Shown: positions 17,958 to 27,735, numbered from the stretch's first letter. The stretch: 64,000 bases of DNA from Pseudoxanthomonas beigongshangi (GCF_016820515.1 NZ_JADHDV010000018.1:1-64000), one strand, 5' to 3'. Numbers and translations are program-made. The notes: generated by a model not told the origin, from the letters alone.

Positions 17958-18896
17958 ATGTCCAAAGTCCTCGTCATCGCCGAACACCTGGACGGCAAGC
18001 TCAACAGCGCCACCGCCAAGACCGTCAGCGCCGCCCAGGCCCTGAAGCCCGACAGCATCGATGTCGTGGTGCTGGCCGCCGATCCGGCCGGCATCGCCGC
18101 CGAAGCGGCGCAGGTCGCCGGGGTCGCCCGCGTCCTGACGGTCGCCAATCCCGCCAACGCGAACGCCATCGCCCAGGTGCTGGCTCCGCAGATCGCGCAG
18201 TTGGCCGCCGGCTACACCCATGTCTTCGGTCCTTCCACCACTTTCGGCAAGGATCTGATGCCCTGCGTCGCCGCGCTGCTGGGCGTGGCCCAGGTGTCGG
18301 ACGTGATGAGCGTCGAGGGCAGCCACGTGTTCAAGCGCCCGATCTACGCCGGCAACGCCATCATCACCGTCGAGGCGCCGGCCGATCAGACCGTCGTCGC
18401 CACCGTCCGCACCGCCTCCTGGCCGGAAGCGGCCAAGGGTGGCAGCGCCAGCGTCGAGACGGTCTCCGCCGATGCCTCCCTGCCCGCGCACACCCGCTAC
18501 CTCGGCCTGGCTGCCGGAAAATCCGACCGCCCCGATCTCCAGAGCGCAAAGCGCGTGGTCTCCGGTGGCCGCGGCGTCGGCTCGGCGGAGAACTTCAAGA
18601 TCATCTACGACCTGGCCGACAAGCTGGGCGCGGGCGTCGGTGCCTCGCGCGCCGCGGTCGACGCCGGCTATGTCCCGAACGAACTCCAGGTCGGCCAGAC
18701 CGGCAAGATCATCGCCCCCGAGCTATACGTGGCCGTCGGCATCTCCGGCGCCATCCAGCACCTGACCGGCATCAAGGACGCCGGCACCATCGTGGCCATC
18801 AACAAGGACGCCGAAGCCCCGATTTTCGAGATTGCGGACATCGGGTTGGTGGGGGATCTGTTCAAGTTGCTGCCGGAGTTGCAGGCGCAGCTGTAA
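17958..18896 (+). CDS. etfA: electron transfer flavoprotein alpha subunit
   Basis: Alpha subunit of ETF, which carries the FAD. The FAD-binding signature is present near the C-terminus ([20 protein letters not shown]) together with [15 protein letters not shown]. It is 312 residues. It starts at [13 protein letters not shown] with a ribosome site (CTGGAGAT). The strong terminator after the stop insulates it from the LPS island that begins immediately downstream. Confidence 0.97.
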   Translation: MSKVLVIAEHLDGKLNSATAKTVSAAQALKPDSIDVVVLAADPAGIAAEAAQVAGVARVLTVANPANANAIAQVLAPQIAQLAAGYTHVFGPSTTFGKDLMPCVAALLGVAQVSDVMSVEGSHVFKRPIYAGNAIITVEAPADQTVVATVRTASWPEAAKGGSASVETVSADASLPAHTRYLGLAAGKSDRPDLQSAKRVVSGGRGVGSAENFKIIYDLADKLGAGVGASRAAVDAGYVPNELQVGQTGKIIAPELYVAVGISGAIQHLTGIKDAGTIVAINKDAEAPIFEIADIGLVGDLFKLLPELQAQL

Positions 18897-18902
18897 TACG
18901 AA

Positions 18903-18930
18903 AAAAAGGGCCCTCACGGGCCCTTTTTTA
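18903..18930. terminator. bidirectional terminator after etfA
   Basis: A perfect 11-base inverted repeat (AAAAAGGGCCC / GGGCCCTTTTT) with loop TCAC lies between the etfA stop and the converging methyltransferase stop. It marks the housekeeping side of the LPS island boundary. Confidence 0.93.
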
Positions 18931-18939
18931 ACTTGGTGC

Positions 18940-19809
18940 TCACTGCTTTTTCAAAAACCAGACCTCGATGTCGGAGGGCAGGATCTTGAGGAACGGGATT
19001 GCCAGCATCATTCCGGCAGTGATGACAGCTGCTTTCAGCGCCGAGATATCGTTCGAACAGTGGATGCGGTCATAAAGGCCATCGGCCGTCACCGAGGGCA
19101 ATGACATTTTGGATTCCAGCTTGAATCCATTTTTCTCTGCCAGACGTTGCATACTTGGTGTATCGAGATAGTGCACATGCGGCGAGGGAAGGCCCAACTG
19201 CCACAAGCGGTCGAACGCACCTCCCATGCCAAGCCGAAGCATGACCTTCGACAGCCTGTACAGGAATCCCGTGCGCGATGGCGCGTTCACCACGACATAG
19301 CCGTCTGGATTCAAATGGTGATGGCACGCGGCAAGCGTCGCGTTTATGTCCGGGATATGTTCGAGGACATCGTTGAACACGATGGCATCAAACCGCTCAT
19401 CCTCCTGCAACGCCGCCGGGAAAAAACCTTCGCGGACCGGCAACCCGCGCGCCATCGTCGCTGCAGCGACGATAGGGTCGGGCTCGATACCGAACGTACG
19501 GAAGGTATGTTCGTTCGATTGCAAGAACCAGCCGTGCGCGCACCCGACGTCAAGCAGGCGAGGACCGCCGTCGCCCTTTAGGTCCTCCCAGTTCCGTAGG
19601 CCGCCGAGTCGCAGCGAAAGCAAGCTGAAATTCTTCTGTCGCAATGGCGACAATCCGTGCTCGCGCGCATCTTCATCAATGTTACCGGCTTGTTCCACAA
19701 TCCTTGGCGACAAGGACGAGCCTTCGTAGGAACAGGTCACACATTGCAGGTGCCAGGACCGTAATCCGACCTGTAGCGTGGTCCCGCAGCTTGGACATGC
19801 CGGTCCCAT
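18940..19809 (-). CDS. class I SAM-dependent methyltransferase with N-terminal zinc ribbon
   Basis: A 289-residue protein in the LPS island. Two CxxC pairs (CPSC near residue 5 and CVTC near 25) form a zinc-ribbon-like start. The SAM-binding motif I LLDVGCAHGWFL and the motif IV-like VFNDVLEHIPD mark a class I methyltransferase of the polysaccharide or lipid-modifying type. The C-terminus ends in a hydrophobic segment (AAVITAGMMLAIPFLKIL) that may dock on the membrane. The start shares a base with the stop of the upstream EamA gene (TAATG), so the two are coupled. A sugar or lipid acceptor is inferred from context. Confidence 0.85.
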   Translation of the reverse strand: MGPACPSCGTTLQVGLRSWHLQCVTCSYEGSSLSPRIVEQAGNIDEDAREHGLSPLRQKNFSLLSLRLGGLRNWEDLKGDGGPRLLDVGCAHGWFLQSNEHTFRTFGIEPDPIVAAATMARGLPVREGFFPAALQEDERFDAIVFNDVLEHIPDINATLAACHHHLNPDGYVVVNAPSRTGFLYRLSKVMLRLGMGGAFDRLWQLGLPSPHVHYLDTPSMQRLAEKNGFKLESKMSLPSVTADGLYDRIHCSNDISALKAAVITAGMMLAIPFLKILPSDIEVWFLKKQ

Positions 19810-20177
19810 TAATTCCCCCTCCAGGAGGTAATGCTCACTCCCAGGAGGATGATCGCTCCGCCTACCAGCACCTGCCATCGCAGTGGTTCATTCAGGAACA
19901 GGCGCGCAAACACCGGGACCAGCACAAAACCCAGTCCATAGAAGGGGAAGGCAAGCGAAAGCGGAACTCTCGCGAGTACCGCCAACCATGCCAAGGTCGC
20001 GACACCATAGATTGCTATGGCGCCAATCAGGACCGGAGACATGAATGTGCGCGGGTCCAGCAGGCTGACGTTGACGGACGCGTGCTTGAAAAGCACCTGT
20101 CCGAACGACAACAAGCCAACCGTCCCCAGAATCAGCAAAAGCGTTGAAGGGGTCAAAGCGCTATCTAGTCTGCTCAC
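19809..20177 (-). CDS. small EamA/ArnE-F-like transporter, 4 TM
   Basis: A 122-residue four-helix membrane protein of one EamA-like repeat (LSFGQVLFKHASV in helix 1, then PLSLAFPFYGLGFVLVPV and a C-terminal helix). This half-size form resembles ArnE/ArnF and EmrE-type proteins. In glycosylation loci such proteins flip undecaprenyl-phosphate-linked sugars. The start is GTG with AGGA upstream. It is co-transcribed with the methyltransferase and lies back to back with the GT2 gene; a flippase role is inference from the neighbours. Confidence 0.8.
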   Translation of the reverse strand: MSRLDSALTPSTLLLILGTVGLLSFGQVLFKHASVNVSLLDPRTFMSPVLIGAIAIYGVATLAWLAVLARVPLSLAFPFYGLGFVLVPVFARLFLNEPLRWQVLVGGAIILLGVSITSWRGN

Positions 20178-20279
20178 AGCTGAATCCTGGGGCGATGGGA
20201 TGAAAAACTAGGGCTGTCCAGCGACCGGACCGCTTGCAGGTCGGTCTGGCAACAAGGGCGTATGATAACTTGTTCCCGC

Positions 20280-20317
20280 CATCGCAGCCCGGCCCATGCC
20301 TGTGCCGGGCTGCGATG
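20280..20317 (+). promoter_or_regulatory. long hairpin in the leader of the GT2-GNAT-PIG-L operon
   Basis: A perfect 14-base inverted repeat (CATCGCAGCCCGGC / GCCGGGCTGCGATG) with a 10-base loop lies 40 bases before the GT2 start codon. A TATGAT -10-like hexamer is at 20261-20266, so the hairpin would be at the 5' end of the mRNA. No T-tract follows it. It has no ops/JUMPstart element of the enteric kind. Confidence 0.6.
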
Positions 20318-20356
20318 CACGGTGACCCGACATCTGCCATTGGAAAGTGTAGAAAG

Positions 20357-21394
20357 ATGCCCCTGACTAGGACGGAATCCGCGTCGACGCCGGAGTGGAC
20401 TTCGGGAATAGCGGTCGTGATCCCCTGTTTCAGGGTAACCCGCCACATCGGAGAGGTTATTGCCGCCATCGGTCCCGAAGTCGATCGCATCTATTGCGTG
20501 GATGACTGCTGCCCTGATGGCAGTGGCGATTTCATCATGGCATCCGTCGATGACCCCCGGGTCCATGTGCTCCGGAATGCCGCGAATCTCGGCGTAGGTG
20601 GTGCGGTGATGAGCGGTTACAGGCGCGCCATCGAGGAAGGTGCCACGGTCATCGTCAAGGTGGATGGCGATGGCCAGATGGACCCGAAATTGATCATGAG
20701 TTTTGCCCTCCCAATACTCGAAGGCGAAGCGGACTACACGAAGGGAAACAGGTTTTTCGACCTTAGCAAGATCCGGGACATGCCACTGATCCGTCGCCTC
20801 GGGAACCTGGGGTTGTCGTTCATGGCAAAGGCATCCACCGGCTACTGGGATGTTTTCGATCCCACCAATGGCTATACGGCGATCCATTCTTCGGTCGCCG
20901 CAAGACTACCGCTGGATTCGATAAGCACGCGCTACTTTTTTGAAACCGACATCCTCTTCCGTCTGAACACCCTGAGAGCCGTCGTTCTGGATATACCCAT
21001 GGACGCACGCTATGGAGACGAGGTAAGCAACCTGAAGATCTCGAGGATCCTTGGGGAATTCCTTGTCAAGCACGTTCGCAACGCGTTCAAGAGAATCCTG
21101 TACAACTATTTCCTGCGCGACATGCCAATTGCTTCGCTTGAGCTGACGGCTTCCATTCTGTTGCTCGGCTTTGGCGTCATCTATGGCGGGCTACATTGGT
21201 GGCATTCCGCCCAAGCGGGGGTTGGAACTCCCATCGGCACCATCATGATCGCAACCGTTTGCATCGTGGCGAGTCTGCAGTTCTTGTTGGCTTTCCTCGC
21301 ATACGACACATCGAATCTGCCCAAGCGTCCCATACACCTTCGCCTCTCCAGGTGGCGGGACGCCAGGCGAAATGGAGGCACATCGTGGAACTGA
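20357..21394 (+). CDS. family 2 glycosyltransferase, polyprenyl-phosphate type, with C-terminal membrane helices
   Basis: Transfers a sugar to a lipid carrier, probably undecaprenyl phosphate. The GT-A fold is clear: AVVIPCFRV at the N-terminus, VDDCCPDGS, the DxD-like VDGDGQMDP and the FDPTNGYTAIH block. Two or three hydrophobic helices close the protein (ASLELTASILLLGFGVIYGG and the next), as in DPMS/GtrB-like enzymes. It is 345 residues. Start MPLTRTES was chosen because the frame upstream overlaps the leader hairpin. The next gene starts inside its last codons, so the three plus-strand genes are coupled. Confidence 0.9.
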   Translation: MPLTRTESASTPEWTSGIAVVIPCFRVTRHIGEVIAAIGPEVDRIYCVDDCCPDGSGDFIMASVDDPRVHVLRNAANLGVGGAVMSGYRRAIEEGATVIVKVDGDGQMDPKLIMSFALPILEGEADYTKGNRFFDLSKIRDMPLIRRLGNLGLSFMAKASTGYWDVFDPTNGYTAIHSSVAARLPLDSISTRYFFETDILFRLNTLRAVVLDIPMDARYGDEVSNLKISRILGEFLVKHVRNAFKRILYNYFLRDMPIASLELTASILLLGFGVIYGGLHWWHSAQAGVGTPIGTIMIATVCIVASLQFLLAFLAYDTSNLPKRPIHLRLSRWRDARRNGGTSWN

Positions 21395-22242
21395 GGCCAA
21401 CAGAAGCCACTCCGATCATGCTGGTGAAGTACGAAGCGCTCTTCGCGGAATGCTTTCCCGGTGCCACCCACCTGAACACCGCTTACCTCGCGTGGCTGTA
21501 CCGCGACAATCCTGCGGGAACAGTGGTCGGTTTCGATGCATGGGAGGGTGACGTGCTGGCGGCGCATTATGTCTGCGTGCCTGTTGATGCCGTACTCAAT
21601 GGGAATCCCGCCCGACTGCTCTTGTCCCTTAATACCGCCACTGCACCCGCGTTCCAGGGAAAGGGCCTGTTCACACGCCTGGCTGATGCCACATACCAGT
21701 ATGCCGCGTCCCGTGGCTTCGATGCCGTGTATGGCGTGGCCAATGCAAACTCAACGCCCGGTTTCATACGGAAACTCGGTTTCGACCTGTTGACTCCTCT
21801 CGACGCGAAGGTCGGCGTTGGCCATCTCCCGATGGTCGACGATACCGACAACCTCCAACGGCAAGCACTCTTTCATCGCCTGTGGCGGCGGGACGCACTT
21901 TCCTGGCGCTTGGGCAGCCCGGCCCGGCCTTATCAACTTGTCCGTGCCGGACAACGGATTGCAGCATGGACGACCACCGGGCGGGCGGGCATCGCCGCCT
22001 GGGCGGAACCCATACTGGAGGAGTCTCTGCCTGAGAACCTGCCGTCTCCCCCTATGCGCATCCATCTACAGCTTGGCCTGATTCCCGAAGCAATGAAGAC
22101 GAAGGGCGTGCGTTGGTTCAACATCCCCGATCGGTTCCGCGCCAGCCCACTGAATCTCATCTTCAAGCCATTGCAATCCGGCGTGTCTGCCCCTCCCCGC
22201 GATGCGATCCTGTTCGGGCAACTGGACTTCGATGCGTTCTGA
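21385..22242 (+). CDS. GNAT-family N-acetyltransferase-like protein
   Basis: A 285-residue protein with an N-terminal GNAT domain. The acetyl-CoA-binding region reads TAPAFQGKGLFTRLADATYQ, followed by the typical GVANANSTPGFIRKLGF block. The C-terminal third (from about residue 165) is unlike ordinary GNATs and ends in a second beta-rich segment. The GTG start with ribosome site AATGGAGG overlaps the GT2 stop by 10 bases, and its end overlaps the PIG-L gene. It probably acylates an amino sugar of the polysaccharide; the sugar is not identifiable. Confidence 0.83.
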   Translation: MELRPTEATPIMLVKYEALFAECFPGATHLNTAYLAWLYRDNPAGTVVGFDAWEGDVLAAHYVCVPVDAVLNGNPARLLLSLNTATAPAFQGKGLFTRLADATYQYAASRGFDAVYGVANANSTPGFIRKLGFDLLTPLDAKVGVGHLPMVDDTDNLQRQALFHRLWRRDALSWRLGSPARPYQLVRAGQRIAAWTTTGRAGIAAWAEPILEESLPENLPSPPMRIHLQLGLIPEAMKTKGVRWFNIPDRFRASPLNLIFKPLQSGVSAPPRDAILFGQLDFDAF

Positions 22243-22990
22243 TATTCCCCTGGTCGTGATCATGGCGCACCCGGACGATGAGTTCGCGGTGTTCCCTTGG
22301 CTCGAGGCGGCGTGTCGCGAACACAGGCTCATTCATTGTTGCTGGCTCACCGATGGTGGTTGGGGTGGCCAGGACATCAGCAGGAGGCGGGCAGAAAGCA
22401 CCGCGGTGCTCCGCAAGATTGGCATTCCGCTGGAGGCGATGCACTTCATCGGCGAGCAACTGGAAATCCCGGATGGGGAGCTCCATACTCGACTCGAGCA
22501 GGTGGTGCCTGCCCTACGCAAACTTTTCCTTGGGTTGCCTGAAGCGGTGGAGGTTTTAGTTCCTGCTTGGGAAGGCGGACACCAGGACCACGATGCTACC
22601 CAACTCGCAGCCATCGCTGGGGTATCAGGCAGGCGGGCACGCCTCCGGCAGTTCTCTCTTTACCATGGCGCGCGCTTGTCCGGGCCCTGGTTCCGGGTTC
22701 TTGCCCCCCTCGCGGAGAATGGTCCCCTGTCCACTCTCCCGCTCGGGCCGACAGCGCGACTTCGGTGCCTTGTCAGATGCACCCGCTATGTATCGCAGTG
22801 GAAGAGTTTTCTTGGATTGCTACCTTTCTATGGCTTGAAAATGCTCGTCCGCCACCCGTTCGCTTTGCAAGACGTGAGCTTTTCGAGAACGGCAGAAAGG
22901 CCCCATCCGGGGAGGCTCCTTTACGAGCGCAGAACTGTCCTGACGTGGGAAGCCTTCGCCGAGTGGACTAGCGCCTATCGCAGCCCCTGA
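22232..22990 (+). CDS. PIG-L family (LmbE-like) deacetylase
   Basis: A zinc-dependent N-deacetylase of the PIG-L/LmbE family, 252 residues. The metal-binding motif AHPDDE is at the N-terminus and the third ligand region is GGHQDHDAT. Family members remove acetyl groups from GlcNAc-containing lipids or sugars. Its start lies within the end of the GNAT gene, so deacetylation and re-acylation may be linked steps. It ends 8 bases from the converging wecB stop. The C-terminal 90 residues (basic, aromatic) go beyond the core fold. Confidence 0.9.
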   Translation: MRSDIPLVVIMAHPDDEFAVFPWLEAACREHRLIHCCWLTDGGWGGQDISRRRAESTAVLRKIGIPLEAMHFIGEQLEIPDGELHTRLEQVVPALRKLFLGLPEAVEVLVPAWEGGHQDHDATQLAAIAGVSGRRARLRQFSLYHGARLSGPWFRVLAPLAENGPLSTLPLGPTARLRCLVRCTRYVSQWKSFLGLLPFYGLKMLVRHPFALQDVSFSRTAERPHPGRLLYERRTVLTWEAFAEWTSAYRSP

Positions 22991-22998
22991 GCGAACAT

Positions 22999-24120
22999 TC
23001 AGGCATGCGAACTCACTACCTCAACGATCCGCGAGGCAGCCAGACCATCTCCGTAAGGATTATGCGCTCGCGACATCGCCCCATAGGCGCGCTCGTCATC
23101 CAGTAATCGGTTGGCCTCTTGGACGATACGCTGACTATCGGTCCCTACCAGTAGAACCGTACCAGCCTCGATCGCCTCGGGCCTCTCCGTAGTATCCCGC
23201 ATAACCAACACGGGCTTGCCGAGGGACGGGGCCTCTTCCTGAATGCCGCCGGAATCCGTAATGATGACGTGCGCTCGCGACATCAAGTAGACGAACGGCA
23301 GGTAATCCAAAGGCTCGATCAGGTGTACACCGGCGGCCCCGCCCAGGATACGATTCACGGGGCCTTGCACATTCGGATTCAGATGCACGGGATAGACGAC
23401 CTGGACGTCGCCCCGCGACGCGATTTCCTTGAGTGCGTGGCATATCTGTTCGAATCCCTCACCGAAATTTTCGCGCCGGTGCCCAGTCACCAGTACCAGC
23501 CGCTTGTCCGACGAGAGAAATGGAAAACGCAGCGCCAGTGCTGAGCTCAAGCCCACGTCTGCCTCGATCTTTTTCACGACGGCAAGCAGGGCATCGATAA
23601 CCGTGTTGCCGGTTACGTGAATCGAATCCTTGGCGATACCTTCGTCCAACAGATTGCGGCGAGATTGTTCGGTGGGCGCGAAATGCAGCGTCGAAAGCGG
23701 AGCAGTCAAGCGCCGATTGGCCTCTTCCGGCCAAGGCGAGTAAACGTTGCCGGTTCTCAGCCCGGCCTCGACATGGGCCAGGGGCGTACGATGGTAGTAG
23801 GCGGCCAGCGAGGTCGCCAGCGTGGTACTGGTATCGCCATGGACCAGTACGAGATCCGGCGCGTGCTTCTCGATAACGCCCGCCATGCCGGTCAGGACCC
23901 TAGCGGTCAGGTCAGCGAGGCTCTGGCCGGGCTTCATGACATTGAGGTCTTCATCAGGCACGATTCCAAACAGCTCAAGCACCTGATCCAGCATCTGCCG
24001 GTGCTGTGCCGTGGCCACCACAATCGTCTGGATCCCGTCCGCGGCACGCAGCGCTTCCACCACCGGCGCCATCTTGATGGCTTCCGGTCTCGTGCCAAAC
24101 ACAACCATTACCTTCTTCAT
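22999..24120 (-). CDS. wecB: non-hydrolysing UDP-N-acetylglucosamine 2-epimerase
   Basis: Converts UDP-GlcNAc to UDP-ManNAc. The family is recognisable from [44 protein letters not shown] and [19 protein letters not shown]; the catalytic acidic and histidine residues in these blocks are present. It is 373 residues from the ATG of MKKVMVV (an in-frame GTG three codons upstream is possible but has a weaker ribosome site). It is the last gene of the long minus-strand LPS operon. With wecC 9 kb upstream it supplies UDP-ManNAcA. Confidence 0.96.
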   Translation of the reverse strand: MKKVMVVFGTRPEAIKMAPVVEALRAADGIQTIVVATAQHRQMLDQVLELFGIVPDEDLNVMKPGQSLADLTARVLTGMAGVIEKHAPDLVLVHGDTSTTLATSLAAYYHRTPLAHVEAGLRTGNVYSPWPEEANRRLTAPLSTLHFAPTEQSRRNLLDEGIAKDSIHVTGNTVIDALLAVVKKIEADVGLSSALALRFPFLSSDKRLVLVTGHRRENFGEGFEQICHALKEIASRGDVQVVYPVHLNPNVQGPVNRILGGAAGVHLIEPLDYLPFVYLMSRAHVIITDSGGIQEEAPSLGKPVLVMRDTTERPEAIEAGTVLLVGTDSQRIVQEANRLLDDERAYGAMSRAHNPYGDGLAASRIVEVVSSHA

Positions 24121-24142
24121 TCGATTCACCAGGGGAAAGCAC

Positions 24143-26152
24143 TCAGGACATCGCGACGTCGAGCCGGCTTCCGTCCAGCGCCGCGAGTGATTTTAGGGTA
24201 TGCAGGTAGAACTCTGGAACATAATGGAATGGTGACACTCCCCATTTGTGTGCGCTGTCCGAGACTAGCAGCCCCGGAGGATAATCGATTGCTCTAATTC
24301 CCTCGAATGAATCGATAAAGCCATACATCCGTGCCAACTGGATGTTTGCAGCCTGAATCTCGTCCTGCTTGGGAAGCTCCATGCCGCTTTCGTCGTGCGT
24401 CGCCCAGAAGACCCTGTTTAGGATGATCCTTTCTTCGCCCACTACCGATGCCAGACGCCTGAATCCCTCTCGCCAGCGTCTCATTCGCGTTGGATTTGCC
24501 AGCGGAACCCACTCCGCCCTGGGCGGAAGTTGAATTCCCGCTTTGAGCATTTCTGAGGATACCGTAACGAAAGAATCCCCGAACTCAGCAAGATCAAAGC
24601 GTTCATCAATGAGGTCCAGCAAGAGATAGTCATACTCCGTGGTACCTAGGACCGTGACGGCGGTGCGTCGCAGGTCGGCGGCGACCATTCTCCGCTGAAA
24701 CTCGCTGGTGATGCCACTGAGGTCGGCTTCTCCCACAGTAACATCACAGGAACGACCAAACGCGCTCGCTATCGATGAGCGGGCAAGATAGTCGTGGGGT
24801 TTCGTATCACCGAGAAAGGCGTCCCTCGAGACACAACTCCCGAAGACGAAAATGCGCTTGCAATCATCCTCTTCGGACTCGAAGGCCAACTCTCCGCTGA
24901 AGGCCAATTGGTCGAGCCCATCCCGCATGAAGGCCACGATCTTATCAATTGGTTTACTTTTCTCGGTCCTGAAGTAGGCCTGCCTGCTTGGTGTATACCA
25001 ATGCGTCCTGATGCGTTCCCCGCGGCTATAGGCATAGAACGCATAGCTTGCTCCCGGGTACCTGGCGCCATCCGGAAGCATAACCGAAGCAACGATACCG
25101 CCGTATGCCGATGCGACCTCCACGTTGAGCGACGCCATGGACCCTCGCGCCGCGTTGAACGGCGCAAGCTCACGTTTCCGCACCGCGATGACCTGCTCCG
25201 AAATCGAAGACTCGAACAAACTGCCAGGCATGAAATCTCGCCCACACATCGCCCCAACCAATGTCTTGATCAGTTCAATGGAAGGAATAGCATGTCCCTT
25301 CCCCCAACTTCCAAAGAAGACCGCCCAATGGTCGTTCCTGGTCAAGTACAGATCGGGTTCGACGGGCGCGAGTCCATGTCCTGCAATGAAGGGGGCAGCA
25401 TGGGCCTTCACATGCCAGTCACTGGAGTTCTGGAGATAGAGCATCCGCCTAGGTCCAGGCATTGCATCTGGCGCGGTGACGGAAGCGCGGACTCCCACCT
25501 TTGCTAGCGACTCCGCTGTCACGGCATCTGCGCCCCGTTCGCCCACGAGGTCGGGAAAAGCCGCTTTCAGATACGTGTCGACACTTCGGCGCGAATACTT
25601 GAGGAAATCGGTCTGTGGATTCCAGACCAACACGGAAGCCTTTTCTCCCAGTCGCATGCCGAGATTGATCGCAGCAAAGCCACCACCACTACCTCCGATC
25701 AACAGCAGTTCCATGCCGAAGGAATCCGACAGGTGAACAAGTATTTCCGTCAGCTCATCCTGCAGCCGTTGCCATTGGTTACCTGCATACCACGCCAGTC
25801 CCAGATCTTCGTCCAGAGACACGGTTGGGTCAGCAATGCAGATGCATGGTCTGCCCAGCTGCCTTGACACCGAAAGGCCCGAAAAGAAAGGAGGCGTCTT
25901 TTCAGCTCTTCCGCTCACTGCACCCGCGAAGAATACGGGAAGTACCTCACCTTCTTTGAAACCTGCCTCGCAACCATGGATGAGCAATTGGATCGGACAT
26001 CCGGATGTCTGGATGACGTGAAGGCCAACGGACTGCTTTCCTGCCGCTATGAAGTCCTGTGGCGCTCGCCAAATGCTCGGCTCGCCACTGACCCATGGCC
26101 GATAGTTGGGCGCCTGAAGGGCGGGGAGTATTGCGCCAGCGGTCTTGCTCAT
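24143..26152 (-). CDS. alpha/beta-hydrolase-like protein fused to a DUF6270 domain
   Basis: A 669-residue protein of two parts. Residues 1-300 look like an alpha/beta hydrolase: nucleophile elbow GGSGGG (Ser155), a DWH near 245 and a possible catalytic His at 275 (NDHW). From about 433 to 655 lies a DUF6270-type domain opening with [11 protein letters not shown] and then [15 protein letters not shown]6270 proteins occur in capsule and teichoic-acid loci and have a Ser/Cys reminiscent of acyl-hydrolases, but their reaction is unknown. A middle beta region (330-420) joins the parts. The start overlaps the GT39 stop as ATGA. An O-acyl transfer or hydrolysis role is inference. Confidence 0.72.
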   Translation of the reverse strand: MSKTAGAILPALQAPNYRPWVSGEPSIWRAPQDFIAAGKQSVGLHVIQTSGCPIQLLIHGCEAGFKEGEVLPVFFAGAVSGRAEKTPPFFSGLSVSRQLGRPCICIADPTVSLDEDLGLAWYAGNQWQRLQDELTEILVHLSDSFGMELLLIGGSGGGFAAINLGMRLGEKASVLVWNPQTDFLKYSRRSVDTYLKAAFPDLVGERGADAVTAESLAKVGVRASVTAPDAMPGPRRMLYLQNSSDWHVKAHAAPFIAGHGLAPVEPDLYLTRNDHWAVFFGSWGKGHAIPSIELIKTLVGAMCGRDFMPGSLFESSISEQVIAVRKRELAPFNAARGSMASLNVEVASAYGGIVASVMLPDGARYPGASYAFYAYSRGERIRTHWYTPSRQAYFRTEKSKPIDKIVAFMRDGLDQLAFSGELAFESEEDDCKRIFVFGSCVSRDAFLGDTKPHDYLARSSIASAFGRSCDVTVGEADLSGITSEFQRRMVAADLRRTAVTVLGTTEYDYLLLDLIDERFDLAEFGDSFVTVSSEMLKAGIQLPPRAEWVPLANPTRMRRWREGFRRLASVVGEERIILNRVFWATHDESGMELPKQDEIQAANIQLARMYGFIDSFEGIRAIDYPPGLLVSDSAHKWGVSPFHYVPEFYLHTLKSLAALDGSRLDVAMS

Positions 26153-27732
26153 CGGTCTGACTGGCAGGTGCCATCCGGCTCAAGCATCAGTACGAATACC
26201 CTAGGTTTGGTTTCCGTCATGCTCCAATCGAAAAAACCCAATTCAGCCTCCACTCCATCCATCCTGGTTCGTGCCATCCGTGGGCCAACCTCCGACGTAA
26301 TATCCCTGACACCGGCCCCCTCTACCGAAGCGCATCGTAAAGGCCAAGAATTCGTATGTTTTAGCGCTTCTGAAGGATTGTAGACAATGATCGCCCTGCT
26401 ACCTTGGCGCAAATTGCCTTTCGCCGGACTCACGCCATGTTGCGGTCCATAGCCAAGTGCACGGAACGAAAAATAGTCGTCGACATACACTGGGACTCCC
26501 GGGAAGCGTTCCCGGGCATTGGATACGGCGGCCTGGAATGCACGGAACTCACGCGCGCGATAGATGTCGCCGGCTCGCTCCGCAGGAAACACTATCTGTT
26601 GGGCGACCAGTCCAACGAGCGCTGCCATCGCCATTGAGCGCAAAATCCCACTCGACCCCAGCCAGGGGGATACGGCCCGCGCCAGCACGATGCAAAACAA
26701 CACCGCCGCGGGTGCGTAATAGCGGATCTGGATGGGAATGCCGACGTACTCGCGCAAGGAAATACTACCAAACGTCAGAAACAACAGTACCCAGAGCGCA
26801 GACAAGGATACGATGCCATCAACCGAACAGATAAATCGCGAGATCGATCGATGCCGCCAGATCAGCAGCAAGATTGACGCGAAGTATATGGGAGCCACCG
26901 GCCATAATGCCCTGAATTGTCCATAAGCATAGTTAAGTCGCTCTATCGGCATGGTTCCTTGGTATGACATGAACTTGGCTGCCTCCTGGACCACGTTCAT
27001 ATTCTTTGCAACAGTAAAACGAATCAATGGATCACCAAAGACCCCGTACGAGAGCAGTAGGTCTCCCAACAGTACGCAGGCCACTCCTCCAATCCCCCAA
27101 CCCAGATGACGGAAAGCGGCCTGCAGTGGCATGCCACGAATCGTCCAGAGCGCGTACGCGGCGACCGGCAGGAAAAACGCTAGTGCAGCCTCTTTCGTCA
27201 CATAACACAGTGCCGCAAAAGATGATGCGAGAAACAAGCTCCATCCTCCGGATGAAACCCCTAGTCGCATGCATTTGTACCAGTACGCAAACAGCAGCAC
27301 TGCCACGACGAACATGATGGACAACATGTTGTCCGGGAGAACGGCTCCGGCAAAGAAGAAAAGGACGGGATTTGCCACCACGAGGATTGACGACAGCAAG
27401 GCTTCGCGCTTGTTATAGACCCTTGCTGCGAGGAAATAGACAACCAGCGCAAGCACTACGAAAACGAAAACGAAACCAAAAACTGCTTTCTGAGGCTCGT
27501 TCCCGGAGAGCTCCAGCATGACACGCAGCGGCACCGAGATCGTATATCGCGCAGCCCCGAGTAACGCGTAGTAAGGCGCCTGGGCAAAGCCCGCGGCGCC
27601 ATTTATGTATGCCAGATCGTCCGAGCCAAACAAGCCCGTGAAGTAATACAACGAAATCAAGGCGCCGCCGATGATCACCAGCAACAGTGCATAAAAGTTG
27701 TCGGTTTGACCAATTTTTCCGGCGGTGCGCAT
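26149..27732 (-). CDS. GT39/PMT-like polytopic membrane glycosyltransferase
   Basis: A 527-residue protein with about eleven hydrophobic segments and a C-terminal soluble part (from about 420). The first periplasmic loop contains the acidic pair of GT-C enzymes (LFGSDDLAYINGA, near residue 36). Membrane helices alternate as in dolichyl-phosphate-mannose-type glycosyltransferases. GT-C enzymes use a lipid-linked sugar donor on the outer face of the inner membrane. It is coupled by ATGA overlap to the DUF6270 gene and follows the lipoprotein by 3 bases. The acceptor (LPS or a protein) is unknown. Confidence 0.78.
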   Translation of the reverse strand: MRTAGKIGQTDNFYALLLVIIGGALISLYYFTGLFGSDDLAYINGAAGFAQAPYYALLGAARYTISVPLRVMLELSGNEPQKAVFGFVFVFVVLALVVYFLAARVYNKREALLSSILVVANPVLFFFAGAVLPDNMLSIMFVVAVLLFAYWYKCMRLGVSSGGWSLFLASSFAALCYVTKEAALAFFLPVAAYALWTIRGMPLQAAFRHLGWGIGGVACVLLGDLLLSYGVFGDPLIRFTVAKNMNVVQEAAKFMSYQGTMPIERLNYAYGQFRALWPVAPIYFASILLLIWRHRSISRFICSVDGIVSLSALWVLLFLTFGSISLREYVGIPIQIRYYAPAAVLFCIVLARAVSPWLGSSGILRSMAMAALVGLVAQQIVFPAERAGDIYRAREFRAFQAAVSNARERFPGVPVYVDDYFSFRALGYGPQHGVSPAKGNLRQGSRAIIVYNPSEALKHTNSWPLRCASVEGAGVRDITSEVGPRMARTRMDGVEAELGFFDWSMTETKPRVFVLMLEPDGTCQSDR

Positions 27733-27735
27733 GTC

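Noticed and set aside
20178-20356. JUMPstart/ops element before the LPS genes
   Set aside because: The ops core GGCGGTAGCGTG is absent; the leader only has the hairpin and a -10-like hexamer.
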